Source: Minisyncoccota bacterium (GTDB lineage: Bacteria > Patescibacteriota > Minisyncoccia > Phycocordibacterales > UBA9973). Taken from it: a DNA stretch of 12,739 bases. Positions 5,620 to 11,571 of the stretch are shown here, piece by piece. Position 1 is the stretch's first letter; every line of letters begins with the position of its first letter. The notes under the pieces are model-generated. The model was not told the DNA's origin. It saw only the letters and a list, made by a program, of their open reading frames with translations, and ran no database searches. A program made the translations under genes and the position numbers. The DNA lies in the NCBI GenBank assembly GCA_030157745.1, contig JAOAUE010000018.1, positions 1 to 12,739 on the forward strand, written 5' to 3'.

Positions 5620-7110
5620 ATGAAAACACAAGCACAAACAACTAGGCCGCCAGTAGTAGCAATCATGGGTCACATCGACCACGGCAAAAGTACTCTTTTG
5701 GATTATATCCGAAAATCAAATGTCGTTGACGGCGAGTTTGGAGGTATCACTCAACATCTAAGTGCTTATGAGATAACTCTACCCTATCAAGGGACAGATA
5801 GATCTATCAGCTTTTTAGACACTCCGGGTCATGCTGCTTTTACTGGTATGCGAGAGCGTGGAGCAAGTGCGGCTGATATCGCTGTACTTGTAGTTTCAGC
5901 AGAAGACGGAGTGAAGGCACAAACACTAGAAGCACTCAAAACTATTCGTGAAGCCAAAATACCTTTTGTTGTAGCTATCAACAAAATAGACCTCCCTGGT
6001 GCCAACATAGAAAAAACAAAACAGACTTTGGCAGAAAATGAAGTTTTGGTGGAAGGCTACGGAGGAGATGTTCCTTGGAACGCTATTTCTGCAAAAAAAG
6101 GTGATGGTGTATCAGAGCTTCTGGAGACTATTTTGCTTGTAGCAGACTTGGCAGAGCTAACTTATGACAAGAGCGCCTTTGCAGAAGGTATAGTCATAGA
6201 AAGCAAACTCGATCCAAAACGAGGTATCACAGCAACTATTATTATTAAAAATGGAACACTCAAAAAAAGCCAATTTGTTGTTGCTGGTAAAGCCTTTGCT
6301 ACAACTCGTATCATGGAGAACTTTTTGGGGAAAGTAGTCTCTGAGGTACCCTCTGGTGTTCCTGTTCAACTGGTAGGCTTTGATACTCTACCTGAAGTCG
6401 GTGCATCTATAAAAACATTCGACAAAAAAAGAGAGGCTGAAGACTATATAGAAGAAGAGTCTAATAAAAAATCAGTTTTCAAAGAAAATGATACAAACAC
6501 TGAAAACAAAAAGATTGTACCGATAATAATCAAAACTGACGTTCATGGAACACTCGAAGCTATAGAGAAAGAACTCAGAAAGATATCTGTCGAAGGGTTA
6601 CAAATAAAAATCATCGGCAAAAGTATCGGTGCTATAGGTGAAGCAGATATAAAAATGGCGCAAAGCGACAAAGAGACAATCATCTTGGGCTTTAATACTG
6701 TCGTAGACAAAAGTGCAAAAGACATAAACGAAAAGGTCGGCGCTAATATCCAAGTTTTCAATATCATTTATAAACTTACCGAATACCTAGAAGAAGAGTT
6801 GGAGAAAAGACGCCCTAGAATAGAGACTCGTGAAGTCATTGGAACTGCTAGAGTTCTGAAAACATTTTCTCAAACCAAAGAAAAGCAAGTCTTGGGAGCA
6901 AAAATAGAAAGTGGCACTATAGCAAATGGCGCAAAAGTTTCTATCATCAGACGTGACTTCCCTATCGCTGAAGGCAAAATAGTCGAGCTCCAACAAGCAC
7001 GCCAAAAACAAAAAGAAGTGACAGATGGAGAGTGCGGACTGATGATAGAGTGTAAAAATGATATTGCACCAGGAGACCTACTCGAAGCATTTGTAATGGT
7101 CACGAAATAA
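5620..7110 (+). CDS. infB: Translation initiation factor IF-2, short form
   Basis: This 496-residue GTPase brings fMet-tRNA to the 30S subunit and promotes subunit joining. The G motifs are all present: GHIDHGKS (17-24), the switch I GGITQH (41-46), DTPGH (67-71), NKID (121-124) and SAK (157-159). Beta-barrel domain II (about 175-270), domain III (about 310-400) and the C-terminal fMet-tRNA-binding domain (about 400-496, starting near RPRIETREVIG) follow. The long N-terminal IF2N region found in E. coli or Bacillus is absent, as is common in reduced genomes. The weak AAAGAG upstream is the only ribosome-binding candidate. It lies between the DUF4446 gene and rbfA, the common infB-rbfA order. 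Confidence 0.97.
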   Translation: MKTQAQTTRPPVVAIMGHIDHGKSTLLDYIRKSNVVDGEFGGITQHLSAYEITLPYQGTDRSISFLDTPGHAAFTGMRERGASAADIAVLVVSAEDGVKAQTLEALKTIREAKIPFVVAINKIDLPGANIEKTKQTLAENEVLVEGYGGDVPWNAISAKKGDGVSELLETILLVADLAELTYDKSAFAEGIVIESKLDPKRGITATIIIKNGTLKKSQFVVAGKAFATTRIMENFLGKVVSEVPSGVPVQLVGFDTLPEVGASIKTFDKKREAEDYIEEESNKKSVFKENDTNTENKKIVPIIIKTDVHGTLEAIEKELRKISVEGLQIKIIGKSIGAIGEADIKMAQSDKETIILGFNTVVDKSAKDINEKVGANIQVFNIIYKLTEYLEEELEKRRPRIETREVIGTARVLKTFSQTKEKQVLGAKIESGTIANGAKVSIIRRDFPIAEGKIVELQQARQKQKEVTDGECGLMIECKNDIAPGDLLEAFVMVTK

Positions 7111-7137
7111 TATTTCAAAAAACTCAGTATAAAATTT

Positions 7138-7464
7138 ATGGATACAGGAAAACAAGAAAAAATAGAATCCCAAATAGCTCAAATCGCTGCTCTTTTTATA
7201 GAAAGAGAGAGCAATAAAACAGCGCTTATCACGGTAACTAAAGTGGAGCTCATCGATAGAGGTCGCTCGGCAAATATTTATATTTCAGTTCTCCCAGAAG
7301 ATGGTGAAGAGTCAGCTCTAAACTTCTTAAAGAGAAAAAGAAATGACCTGAGAACTGCTATAAAAAAAGGTATAAACATGCAAAACATTCCTTTTGTTGA
7401 TGTACAAATTGACAAAGGAGAGAAAGCCAGACAAACTATAGATGCTCTCTTGAAAGAAGAGTAA
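7138..7464 (+). CDS. rbfA: Ribosome-binding factor A
   Basis: This 108-residue protein has the RbfA KH-like fold pattern: an N-terminal helix, the strand ALITVTKVELIDRGRSANIY, the strand ISVLPE, a long helix with LKRKRNDLRTAIKKGI, then the strand NIPFVDVQID and a C-terminal helix ending in IDALLKEE. RbfA binds the 30S subunit near helix 1 of 16S rRNA and is needed for late maturation. The gene follows infB by 27 nt. No Shine-Dalgarno site is visible; a TATAAA lies only 4 nt before the ATG, too close for a standard promoter, so co-transcription with infB is more likely. Confidence 0.92.
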   Translation: MDTGKQEKIESQIAQIAALFIERESNKTALITVTKVELIDRGRSANIYISVLPEDGEESALNFLKRKRNDLRTAIKKGINMQNIPFVDVQIDKGEKARQTIDALLKEE

Positions 7465-7470
7465 TTTGCT

Positions 7471-7493
7471 TCCGCCAGTTGGCAGACAGCGGA
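7471..7493. repeat. Short intergenic palindrome before tRNA-Cys
   Basis: TCCGC (7471-7475) and GCGGA (7489-7493) enclose CCAGTTGG. The form TCCGCCAG...GCGGA is reminiscent of short palindromes scattered in candidate-phyla genomes. It sits in the 34-nt space between rbfA and tRNA-Cys and could aid RNA processing. Genome-wide repetition cannot be checked here. Confidence 0.45.
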
Positions 7494-7498
7494 TAATA

Positions 7499-7570
7499 GG
7501 CCTGATAGCCAAGTGGTAAGGCAGAGATCTGCAAAATCTCTATACGCGAGTTCGATTCTCGCTCAGGCCT
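7499..7570 (+). tRNA. tRNA-Cys (anticodon GCA)
   Basis: The acceptor strands GGCCTGA and TCAGGCC pair fully. The anticodon arm GAGAT-CTGCAAA-ATCTC gives GCA. The T arm is GCGAG-TTCGATT-CTCGC. The discriminator is T (U73), the known identity base of tRNA-Cys. CCA is not encoded. It lies 34 nt after rbfA and is probably cut out of the same transcript. Confidence 0.96.
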
Positions 7571-7615
7571 CCGCAAATTTTGCAAGAGGTAAAACGATTA
7601 GCAAAATTTAGCGTC

Positions 7616-7642
7616 CATCCGTAGCTTTAGCGAAGGAGGATG
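7616..7642. repeat. Short palindromic element between tRNA-Cys and tRNA-Leu
   Basis: CATCC (7616-7620) and GGATG (7638-7642) flank GTAGCTTTAGCGAAGGA. It resembles the short CTTCGCTAAAGCTACGG-type elements that I recall as common in Parcubacteria intergenic regions. Together with the element at 7471 it means that tRNA-Cys is flanked on both sides by such repeats. Repetition in the genome is not verifiable here. Confidence 0.45.
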
Positions 7643-7657
7643 AAAAAAAATAAGATT

Positions 7658-7741
7658 GCCTGGGTGGTGAAATTGGTAGCCACGAGAGACTTAAAATTTC
7701 TTGCCAGTAATGGCGTGCGGGTTCGATTCCCGCCCCAGGCA
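7658..7741 (+). tRNA. tRNA-Leu (anticodon TAA)
   Basis: The acceptor strands GCCTGGG and CCCAGGC pair fully. The anticodon arm AGAGA-CTTAAAA-TTTCT has one G-U pair and presents TAA. A long variable arm (GCCA-GTAA-TGGC) fits class II tRNA-Leu. The T arm is GCGGG-TTCGATT-CCCGC and the discriminator is A. CCA is not encoded. The last four bases lie inside the 52-bp palindrome that follows. Confidence 0.96.
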
Positions 7742-7789
7742 CATAACATAAAAGACACCAAGTACTTGGTGTCTTTTATGTTATGTGCC
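7738..7789. terminator. Perfect 52-bp palindrome shared by two converging tRNA genes
   Basis: The sequence from 7738 to 7789 is its own reverse complement over 26 bp per arm, centred between 7763 and 7764, with the core ACACCAAGTACTTGGTGT. The A-rich and T-rich outer arms let it act as an intrinsic terminator for transcripts from either side: tRNA-Leu(TAA) from the left and tRNA-Lys from the right. Both tRNA 3' ends, including the last acceptor bases, lie within it. Confidence 0.8.
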
Positions 7790-7858
7790 CTCAGTAGGAT
7801 TTGAACCTACGACCGTCTCCTTAAGAGGGAGCTGCTCTACCAGCTGAGCTATGAGGGC
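7786..7858 (-). tRNA. tRNA-Lys (anticodon CTT)
   Basis: The acceptor strands GCCCTCA and TGAGGGC pair fully. The D arm is GCTC-AGCTGGTA-GAGC. The anticodon arm GCTCC-CTCTTAA-GGAGA has a mismatch at its outer pair and presents CTT. The T arm is GTAGG-TTCAAAT-CCTAC, with discriminator A. CCA is not encoded. It is the second gene of a minus-strand tRNA unit led by tRNA-Leu(TAG). Confidence 0.95.
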
Positions 7859-7862
7859 AAAA

Positions 7863-7877
7863 GGCGCGTATTGCGCC
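7863..7877. other. Small hairpin between tRNA-Leu(TAG) and tRNA-Lys
   Basis: GGCGC (7863-7867) and GCGCC (7873-7877) form a 5-bp stem over GTATT. On the minus strand it is followed by TTTT directly before tRNA-Lys. It may be a weak attenuator or a processing signal within the tRNA transcript. Confidence 0.4.
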
Positions 7878-7894
7878 ATACATTCCGACCAGTG

Positions 7895-7976
7895 TGCCCG
7901 AGAAAGGACTTGAACCTTCACATCTTGCGATATCAGTTCCTAAGACTGACGCGTCTACCAATTTCGCCACCCGGGC
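7895..7976 (-). tRNA. tRNA-Leu (anticodon TAG)
   Basis: The acceptor strands GCCCGGG and CTCGGGC pair with one G-U. The D-arm region GCGAAATTGGTAGACGC is typical of tRNA-Leu. The anticodon arm TCAGT-CTTAGGA-ACTGA presents TAG. A long variable arm follows, then the T arm GAAGG-TTCAAGT-CCTTT and discriminator A. CCA is not encoded. A promoter with a 17-nt spacer lies just upstream. Confidence 0.95.
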
Positions 7977-7997
7977 ACGCTAGGCAGAATGTTCCCT

Positions 7998-8026
7998 ATT
8001 TTACAACACTCACTCTCCTATTTCAA
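7998..8026 (-). promoter_or_regulatory. Promoter of the tRNA-Leu(TAG) - tRNA-Lys unit
   Basis: On the minus strand TTGAAA (8026-8021), a 17-nt spacer and TAAAAT (8003-7998) lie 21 nt upstream of the tRNA-Leu(TAG) 5' end. Spacing and box quality are near consensus. It is divergent from the promoter at 8054. Confidence 0.7.
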
Positions 8027-8053
8027 GCTTTATTTTTAGGGCCTAATACCAGC

Positions 8054-8082
8054 TTGACATGAGAGCATAAATATGCTATGAT
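8054..8082 (+). promoter_or_regulatory. Promoter of secreted-protein module 1
   Basis: TTGACA (8054-8059), a 17-nt spacer and TATGAT (8077-8082). The -10 lies 46 nt before the ATG at 8129. Bases 8072-8100, covering the end of the spacer, the -10 and the early leader, recur unchanged at 8739-8767 before the second module. Confidence 0.8.
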
Positions 8083-8100
8083 ATAAGAGAAGTAAACAAT
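8072..8100 (+). repeat. 29-bp direct repeat, copy 1 (promoter core and early leader)
   Basis: The bases from TATGC through the -10 box to AAACAAT are identical to 8739-8767 over 29 positions. The sequences outside the repeat diverge, apart from the -35 box. The repeat thus keeps the -10, the transcription start and about the first ten transcribed bases (AGAAGTAAACAAT). Confidence 0.85.
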
Positions 8101-8128
8101 CAAATAAACCTATAAAAATGGTTCTTTT

Positions 8129-8668
8129 ATGAAAAAAATATTTTTGCTTTTTGCAGCATTAGTGCTCACAGTATTTACTGCTACTGCCCAGAAATGGTCT
8201 GTTGATCATTTCGAAGTTAACCAGGCCAGAATGGCAACCGTATATCTCATCAATGAAAAAAGTGAGGTAATGGTAAAAAATCTCAGGGTTTTTGTGAACC
8301 CGACGTATAACCAACAAGGTATGTTGACTGGTGGATCGCTCGACAACCGCGGGGGCTTAATGCTTACTCCACCCATCAGACCAGGTATCTGGGAAAGTGA
8401 TGGTGGTGGCAATAAAGTACCCGTAAACTTCGGGTACAATACTGGATGCAGTCCAAATACTGCCCTGGTATATATCATTGAAGGGTATATACAGTCAGAC
8501 GGAAGTATAACTTTCAGTGGCCGGGAAGAAACGGTGGAGTTTTCTACCACATTCAATTCCGCCGACTGGGTACGTCAGTATTCGGTAGACAGCTATACTA
8601 TCCCCTACTTTTGCCTTCCGGTGCAGGTAACGAAGCATTATGCTTCGGCCAGGTACTTCGGTAAGTAA
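8129..8668 (+). CDS. Secreted protein of unknown family (module 1)
   Basis: The 179-residue protein has a clear Sec signal peptide (MKKIFLLFAALVLTVFTATA, cleavage before Q21), in a style common in Bacteroidota. The mature part is rich in beta-type sequence with Gly, Thr, Ser and Tyr, and has only two cysteines (NTGC and YFCLP), which may form a disulfide. I do not recognise the domain. The C-terminal half aligns by eye with the neighbouring lipoprotein: an I-x-P/E-x-D start, N-x-A-x-WV, a T/I-x-P strand, then SARY near the end. It has its own promoter and terminator. Codon choice (CCC, CGG, CCG, GTA) looks more G+C-rich than in the housekeeping genes, suggesting transfer. The leader is A-rich without a Shine-Dalgarno site. 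An earlier ATG at 8118 closes after four codons, so 8129 is the start. Confidence 0.8.
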   Translation: MKKIFLLFAALVLTVFTATAQKWSVDHFEVNQARMATVYLINEKSEVMVKNLRVFVNPTYNQQGMLTGGSLDNRGGLMLTPPIRPGIWESDGGGNKVPVNFGYNTGCSPNTALVYIIEGYIQSDGSITFSGREETVEFSTTFNSADWVRQYSVDSYTIPYFCLPVQVTKHYASARYFGK

Positions 8669-8688
8669 TAAAAAAGCTAAAAGTCAGT

Positions 8689-8718
8689 AAACCGCCCTTA
8701 TTTAAGAGGCGGTTTTTT
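8689..8718 (+). terminator. Intrinsic terminator of module 1
   Basis: AAACCGCC (8689-8696) pairs with GGCGGTTT, with an inner CTTA-TT-TAAG stem and one bulged A, followed by a T-run (8713-8718). The -35 box of the next module starts only 2 nt later. Confidence 0.85.
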
Positions 8719-8720
8719 AC

Positions 8721-8749
8721 TTGACAAAATACCTCTTGTATGCTATGAT
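8721..8749 (+). promoter_or_regulatory. Promoter of lipoprotein module 2
   Basis: TTGACA (8721-8726), a 17-nt spacer and TATGAT (8744-8749), the same boxes and spacing as at 8054. The -10 lies 47 nt before the chosen ATG (8797). Confidence 0.8.
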
Positions 8750-8767
8750 ATAAGAGAAGTAAACAAT
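8739..8767 (+). repeat. 29-bp direct repeat, copy 2 (promoter core and early leader)
   Basis: Identical to 8072-8100. It covers the last bases of the spacer, the TATGAT box and the early transcribed region. See the first copy for content. Confidence 0.85.
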
Positions 8768-8796
8768 TGGTTCAACACAACAATAAAACAACAGAT

Positions 8797-9345
8797 ATGA
8801 AAAATGTTTTTTTTCTGGTAGCAATAGCTACAGCAACGATGACCTCTTGTGTTAAAAACAAAGAGATTTACCAGGGTGATCAAAAACAGTTTGTTTATAC
8901 TCCATCTTACATCCAGCCAGCAATGGTCGGTATCCCGGTAAACGGTATAGCCACCATAAGCGTGGGAGGTAAGCTTGTCTCAGTACAGTGCCTCACCCCT
9001 TCACAGGATGGTGATATGGTCCTGGTAGACGCTCCGATTGTGCCACAATCCTATGAATGGGATCAGTATTCCAATGAATACAAACCCACAGGATTCAGGT
9101 ATAACGAAATCGCCGGTTTCAGCAGTAACTACTGCGCTGGATATTTTGTAGAAATCTTTGCCAATGGAACCTGGAGATTTTGGAATGGAGTTGCTATCCC
9201 CTGGTCTTCAGCACCCAATCCTGCCTCATGGGTTAACTCATTTGAGTATCCCAGAACCTGGGTTGATAGGATTACACTGCCCTACCGTGGAAAGGTTGTA
9301 AAGATCATCTCCAATGGTAGTGCACGTTACGGTGCCTCCATGTAA
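8797..9345 (+). CDS. Putative lipoprotein of unknown family, distant paralogue of the 8129 protein (module 2)
   Basis: The protein has 182 residues from the ATG at 8797. A short hydrophobic signal ends in the lipobox M15-T-S-C18, followed by VKNKE, so a lipid-anchored exported protein is expected. An in-frame ATG at 8767 is rejected: it would put ten polar residues before the signal and cut the leader short. The mature part is aromatic and Gly/Asn-rich (GTWRFWNGVAIPW, PASWVNSFEYPRTWVDRI), as in beta-sandwich or surface-binding proteins. Shared landmarks with the upstream secreted protein are a P-x-x-x-E-x-D segment, FxYN, Y-F/I-V/I-E-x-x, N-P/S-A-x-WV and a terminal SARYG/F. The family is unknown to me. 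Base composition is visibly richer in G+C than the neighbouring core genes. It has its own promoter and terminator. Confidence 0.8.
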   Translation: MKNVFFLVAIATATMTSCVKNKEIYQGDQKQFVYTPSYIQPAMVGIPVNGIATISVGGKLVSVQCLTPSQDGDMVLVDAPIVPQSYEWDQYSNEYKPTGFRYNEIAGFSSNYCAGYFVEIFANGTWRFWNGVAIPWSSAPNPASWVNSFEYPRTWVDRITLPYRGKVVKIISNGSARYGASM

Positions 9346-9372
9346 AAAAATTACCCCTATCTGAGAACGTCG

Positions 9373-9398
9373 CCGCCTCGAAATCGAGGCGGTTTTTT
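9373..9398 (+). terminator. Intrinsic terminator of module 2
   Basis: CCGCCTCG (9373-9380) and CGAGGCGG (9385-9392) form a perfect 8-bp stem over AAAT, followed by six T. The -35 box of the SPFH module starts 2 nt later, as at the previous joint. Confidence 0.9.
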
Positions 9399-9400
9399 AT

Positions 9401-9428
9401 TTGACAAAATATTATTTTCGTGTATAAT
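9401..9428 (+). promoter_or_regulatory. Promoter of the SPFH operon (module 3)
   Basis: TTGACA (9401-9406), a 16-nt spacer and TATAAT (9423-9428), all consensus. The -10 lies 49 nt before the ATG at 9478. The leader (ACAAAGGAAATAACTAAACAAAT) partly resembles the leaders of modules 1 and 2. Confidence 0.85.
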
Positions 9429-9477
9429 ACAAAGGAAATAACTAAACAAATTTTCTTTCACAAAAACTATAAAAAAT

Positions 9478-10620
9478 ATGAACATTGAATCATTTCTTTG
9501 GTTATCGCTAGGAATAATCTTATTGGTAGCCTTGGGGATAAGCATCAAGAAAAGAAGCTTTGAACCCTTAACAGGAGAAATATATCTAATAGCTTTCTTC
9601 GGGATACATTTGTTTGAGGTTCGCCTCGGGGATAAAACTGCAAAGTTTTTCCAAAAGCTTCCCTTCTATATACTATTTTGGCCTTTTAATCGTATCTCCT
9701 TTATTTACGAGTGGGTACAAGAAATGACTTATAGTGATTACCTAAAAAAGAAAAAGAAGGCAGAAGATATGGAGAGTGAAGACTATTCAGTCTCACTACT
9801 TTGGAGGCCTAAATTAAAAACAGAGGATCTTGATCCAGACGGTTCGCCTAAAGACAAAAGTACCATGGTTCTTGTTTCAAGGAGAGAAAGAATGTTCTCA
9901 CTTCGTTCTCTTGAGAGTATTACCATCGCTGTACAATTTGAAACAAAAGACACCTTTCGTGGGTATAGACTTTATACCCTGTTTCTTACAGTCGAAAGTC
10001 TGCGTAAAATAACCTCAAAACCACGTCGTTGGCAAGAAGCTTCGACTAAAAAGTTTGGGGGTGAGTTCATGGCGTGGGCAAAAGGTGTTTCTTATACAGA
10101 ATTTCAAGAAACTACTATTTCGAAGCTCAGTAAAGAACTCGGCAGATCGCAGAGTGAATCTTTCATTGATGAAATAAATGAGGATATTCGTACAGAATTC
10201 GGATACTTCATAAAATCAGCAGAAAGTGGGCATATTTATCTGAACCCAGAATCACAAGACATGCTTGAGTCACAAGAAAAGAAAAAGAAGGCTCAAGACG
10301 AAAAAGATGCAGCTGATATTAATGCTCAAACTGTACAAGTAAATGCTGACGCCGAAGCCTTGAGAATAAAAACTGTTGAAAAAGCAGTAACTGAAGTTAT
10401 TGACGAAAGAACTCGAATTGCCGTCCAGGCATTCAAGGAATTGACAGGGCAACAAGTTCAACTTCTTCAAGCCAAGTATGGTCAAGATGGTATAGGAAAG
10501 CTGACTGGAACTTATATAGAAGCAAGTGGCGCAGAATCAAACGGTGTAGATGTCAAAGAACTTATCAAAGACATTTTAGCCTTTAAGATTGCAAAAAAAT
10601 CAGAAGGAGGTACAGCATGA
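9478..10620 (+). CDS. SPFH/band-7-like membrane scaffold protein
   Basis: The 380-residue protein has an N-terminal membrane helix (about 6-22), possibly a second hydrophobic hairpin (about 33-75), a mixed alpha/beta domain (about 100-255) and a charged helical coiled coil rich in Lys, Ala, Asp and Glu (about 262-325). It ends in a Gly-containing tail (GIGKLTGTYIEASGAES). This order fits the SPFH (stomatin, prohibitin, flotillin, HflK/C) superfamily, whose members form oligomeric rings or microdomain scaffolds in membranes; the domain core is divergent. Two lysine runs (90-94 and 268-271) flank the folded part. A consensus promoter precedes it, without a Shine-Dalgarno site. Its TGA stop overlaps the next ATG by four bases (ATGA), so the two products are probably made together and may interact. 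Family assignment by architecture only. Confidence 0.65.
   Translation: MNIESFLWLSLGIILLVALGISIKKRSFEPLTGEIYLIAFFGIHLFEVRLGDKTAKFFQKLPFYILFWPFNRISFIYEWVQEMTYSDYLKKKKKAEDMESEDYSVSLLWRPKLKTEDLDPDGSPKDKSTMVLVSRRERMFSLRSLESITIAVQFETKDTFRGYRLYTLFLTVESLRKITSKPRRWQEASTKKFGGEFMAWAKGVSYTEFQETTISKLSKELGRSQSESFIDEINEDIRTEFGYFIKSAESGHIYLNPESQDMLESQEKKKKAQDEKDAADINAQTVQVNADAEALRIKTVEKAVTEVIDERTRIAVQAFKELTGQQVQLLQAKYGQDGIGKLTGTYIEASGAESNGVDVKELIKDILAFKIAKKSEGGTA
10604..10611 (+). promoter_or_regulatory. Strong Shine-Dalgarno site inside an operon
   Basis: AAGGAGGT ends 5 nt before the ATG at 10617, inside the last codons of the SPFH-like gene. It is the only clear Shine-Dalgarno sequence found in the window and sets the start of the downstream gene, with translational coupling through ATGA. 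Confidence 0.85.
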
Positions 10621-11489
10621 AGAATTTAACAGGAAACGATTTCATGCTTATTGGTATAGGTATACTTATAGCAATAATGCTCTTAATTGTGATATTTTAT
10701 TATCCTGAGTATAAGCTAAACAAAAAAAAGCTTCAGCGTAGGAAAATAAACGAAACTAGGTTTAACGAACCGGCTGTTACTCAAAATAATACTAGTATTG
10801 TTAACGGATTTTTTTATCTATTAACAATATTAGTATTTTGCTTCCTTGTTTTTCTCTTTTTCAGGTACATGATAAAAAAGGTTTGTTCTGCTATTGAGGA
10901 ACTAATACAAGCTCAAGGTATTAATATACCTAAGTACGTATGGGTAACAGCTATTGTTTTGTTGGCCGGGTCTATAATTTGGTACTTACGTGACAAAATA
11001 ACGAAGAAAGCTAGCTCTTTAATCTCCGCTGATTTCAAGCAAAAATGGTTCAAGTGGAATAACGTTTTCAGCGCGCTATTATTGTTTGGCTTAGGTGTTT
11101 TCGTTTACTACCAAGTAACAAAACCCAAAGATCCTGGTCCTCAGCAAACCCCGTGGATTGCAGTCAAAAGTCCTGTTTCAAATCAAATCTTTGATCTGGA
11201 AAAACAGAACAAGATGACGCCTGGGTACTCTGCTATTTATAAGCAGAAAGCCTCTGAGATGCTTCATTTCGCTCCGGCAAATTCTGATACCGTCGTTTAT
11301 ACGATAGTAAAAAGAGAAGACCGTAGTAGATACTGGAGTGTGATGGTTTGGACCAAAGGTGATACTCTTTTTGAGAATCGCCTGACAACTCCTGAGCCTT
11401 ACGATAAAGCCAAAGTTGGTGATTCGGAGATCTCGGTTGATAGGCCCAGCACCATTGTAGTTTGGAAGAAAAAAGTTGTTGTTCTTTAG
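10617..11489 (+). CDS. Four-helix membrane protein with a C-terminal soluble domain, partner of the SPFH-like protein
   Basis: The 290-residue protein has hydrophobic helices near 8-28, 62-85, 106-124 and 148-166, basic loops between them (KLNKKKLQRRK at 33-43, RDKITKK at 125-131) and a soluble C-terminal domain of about 120 residues (170-290) with beta-type sequence (SDTVVYTIVKRED, RYWSVMVWTKGD, STIVVWKKKVVVL). With four helices both ends should be on the same side, probably the cytoplasm by the positive-inside rule. I do not recognise it; NfeD-like proteins often accompany SPFH proteins, but the NfeD OB-fold pattern is not evident here. It is coupled to the upstream gene by ATGA and a strong Shine-Dalgarno site. 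The 3' part looks richer in G+C than the 5' part. Confidence 0.8.
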   Translation: MKNLTGNDFMLIGIGILIAIMLLIVIFYYPEYKLNKKKLQRRKINETRFNEPAVTQNNTSIVNGFFYLLTILVFCFLVFLFFRYMIKKVCSAIEELIQAQGINIPKYVWVTAIVLLAGSIIWYLRDKITKKASSLISADFKQKWFKWNNVFSALLLFGLGVFVYYQVTKPKDPGPQQTPWIAVKSPVSNQIFDLEKQNKMTPGYSAIYKQKASEMLHFAPANSDTVVYTIVKREDRSRYWSVMVWTKGDTLFENRLTTPEPYDKAKVGDSEISVDRPSTIVVWKKKVVVL

Positions 11490-11508
11490 GCACATAAAAT
11501 GCCAAAGC

Positions 11509-11541
11509 AAATCCCCCGTCGGGCTGACGGGGGATTTTTTT
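11509..11541. terminator. Strong intrinsic terminator after the SPFH operon
   Basis: A 12-bp perfect stem (11509-11520 with 11526-11537; core CCCCCGTC and GACGGGGG) over the loop GGGCT is followed by a T-run (11535-11541). It also separates the operon from the converging pilin-like genes; on the minus strand the T-run is poorer. Confidence 0.9.
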
Positions 11542-11571
11542 ATTGTCCTATGTAGATTTATCGAAGCAATA

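Noticed and set aside
7128..7133. Separate promoter for rbfA (TATAAA before the ATG)
   Set aside because: It lies 4 nt from the ATG, so transcription would start inside the first codon, and no -35 box is present.
8118..8132. Four-codon leader peptide overlapping the start of the secreted-protein gene
   Set aside because: ATG-GTT-CTT-TTA-TGA overlaps the real ATG, but no such leader precedes the other two modules and there is no Shine-Dalgarno site; chance is likely.
8767..8796. Earlier ATG for the lipoprotein gene
   Set aside because: It would add ten polar residues before the signal sequence and begins at the edge of the repeated leader; starting at 8797 gives a clean lipobox signal and a leader length like that of the other modules.
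9961..9979. 7-bp hairpin GGGTATA-GACTT-TATACCC inside the SPFH-like gene
   Set aside because: It lies in the middle of coding sequence without a T-run or other signal, and a stem of this length can arise by chance in a window this size.
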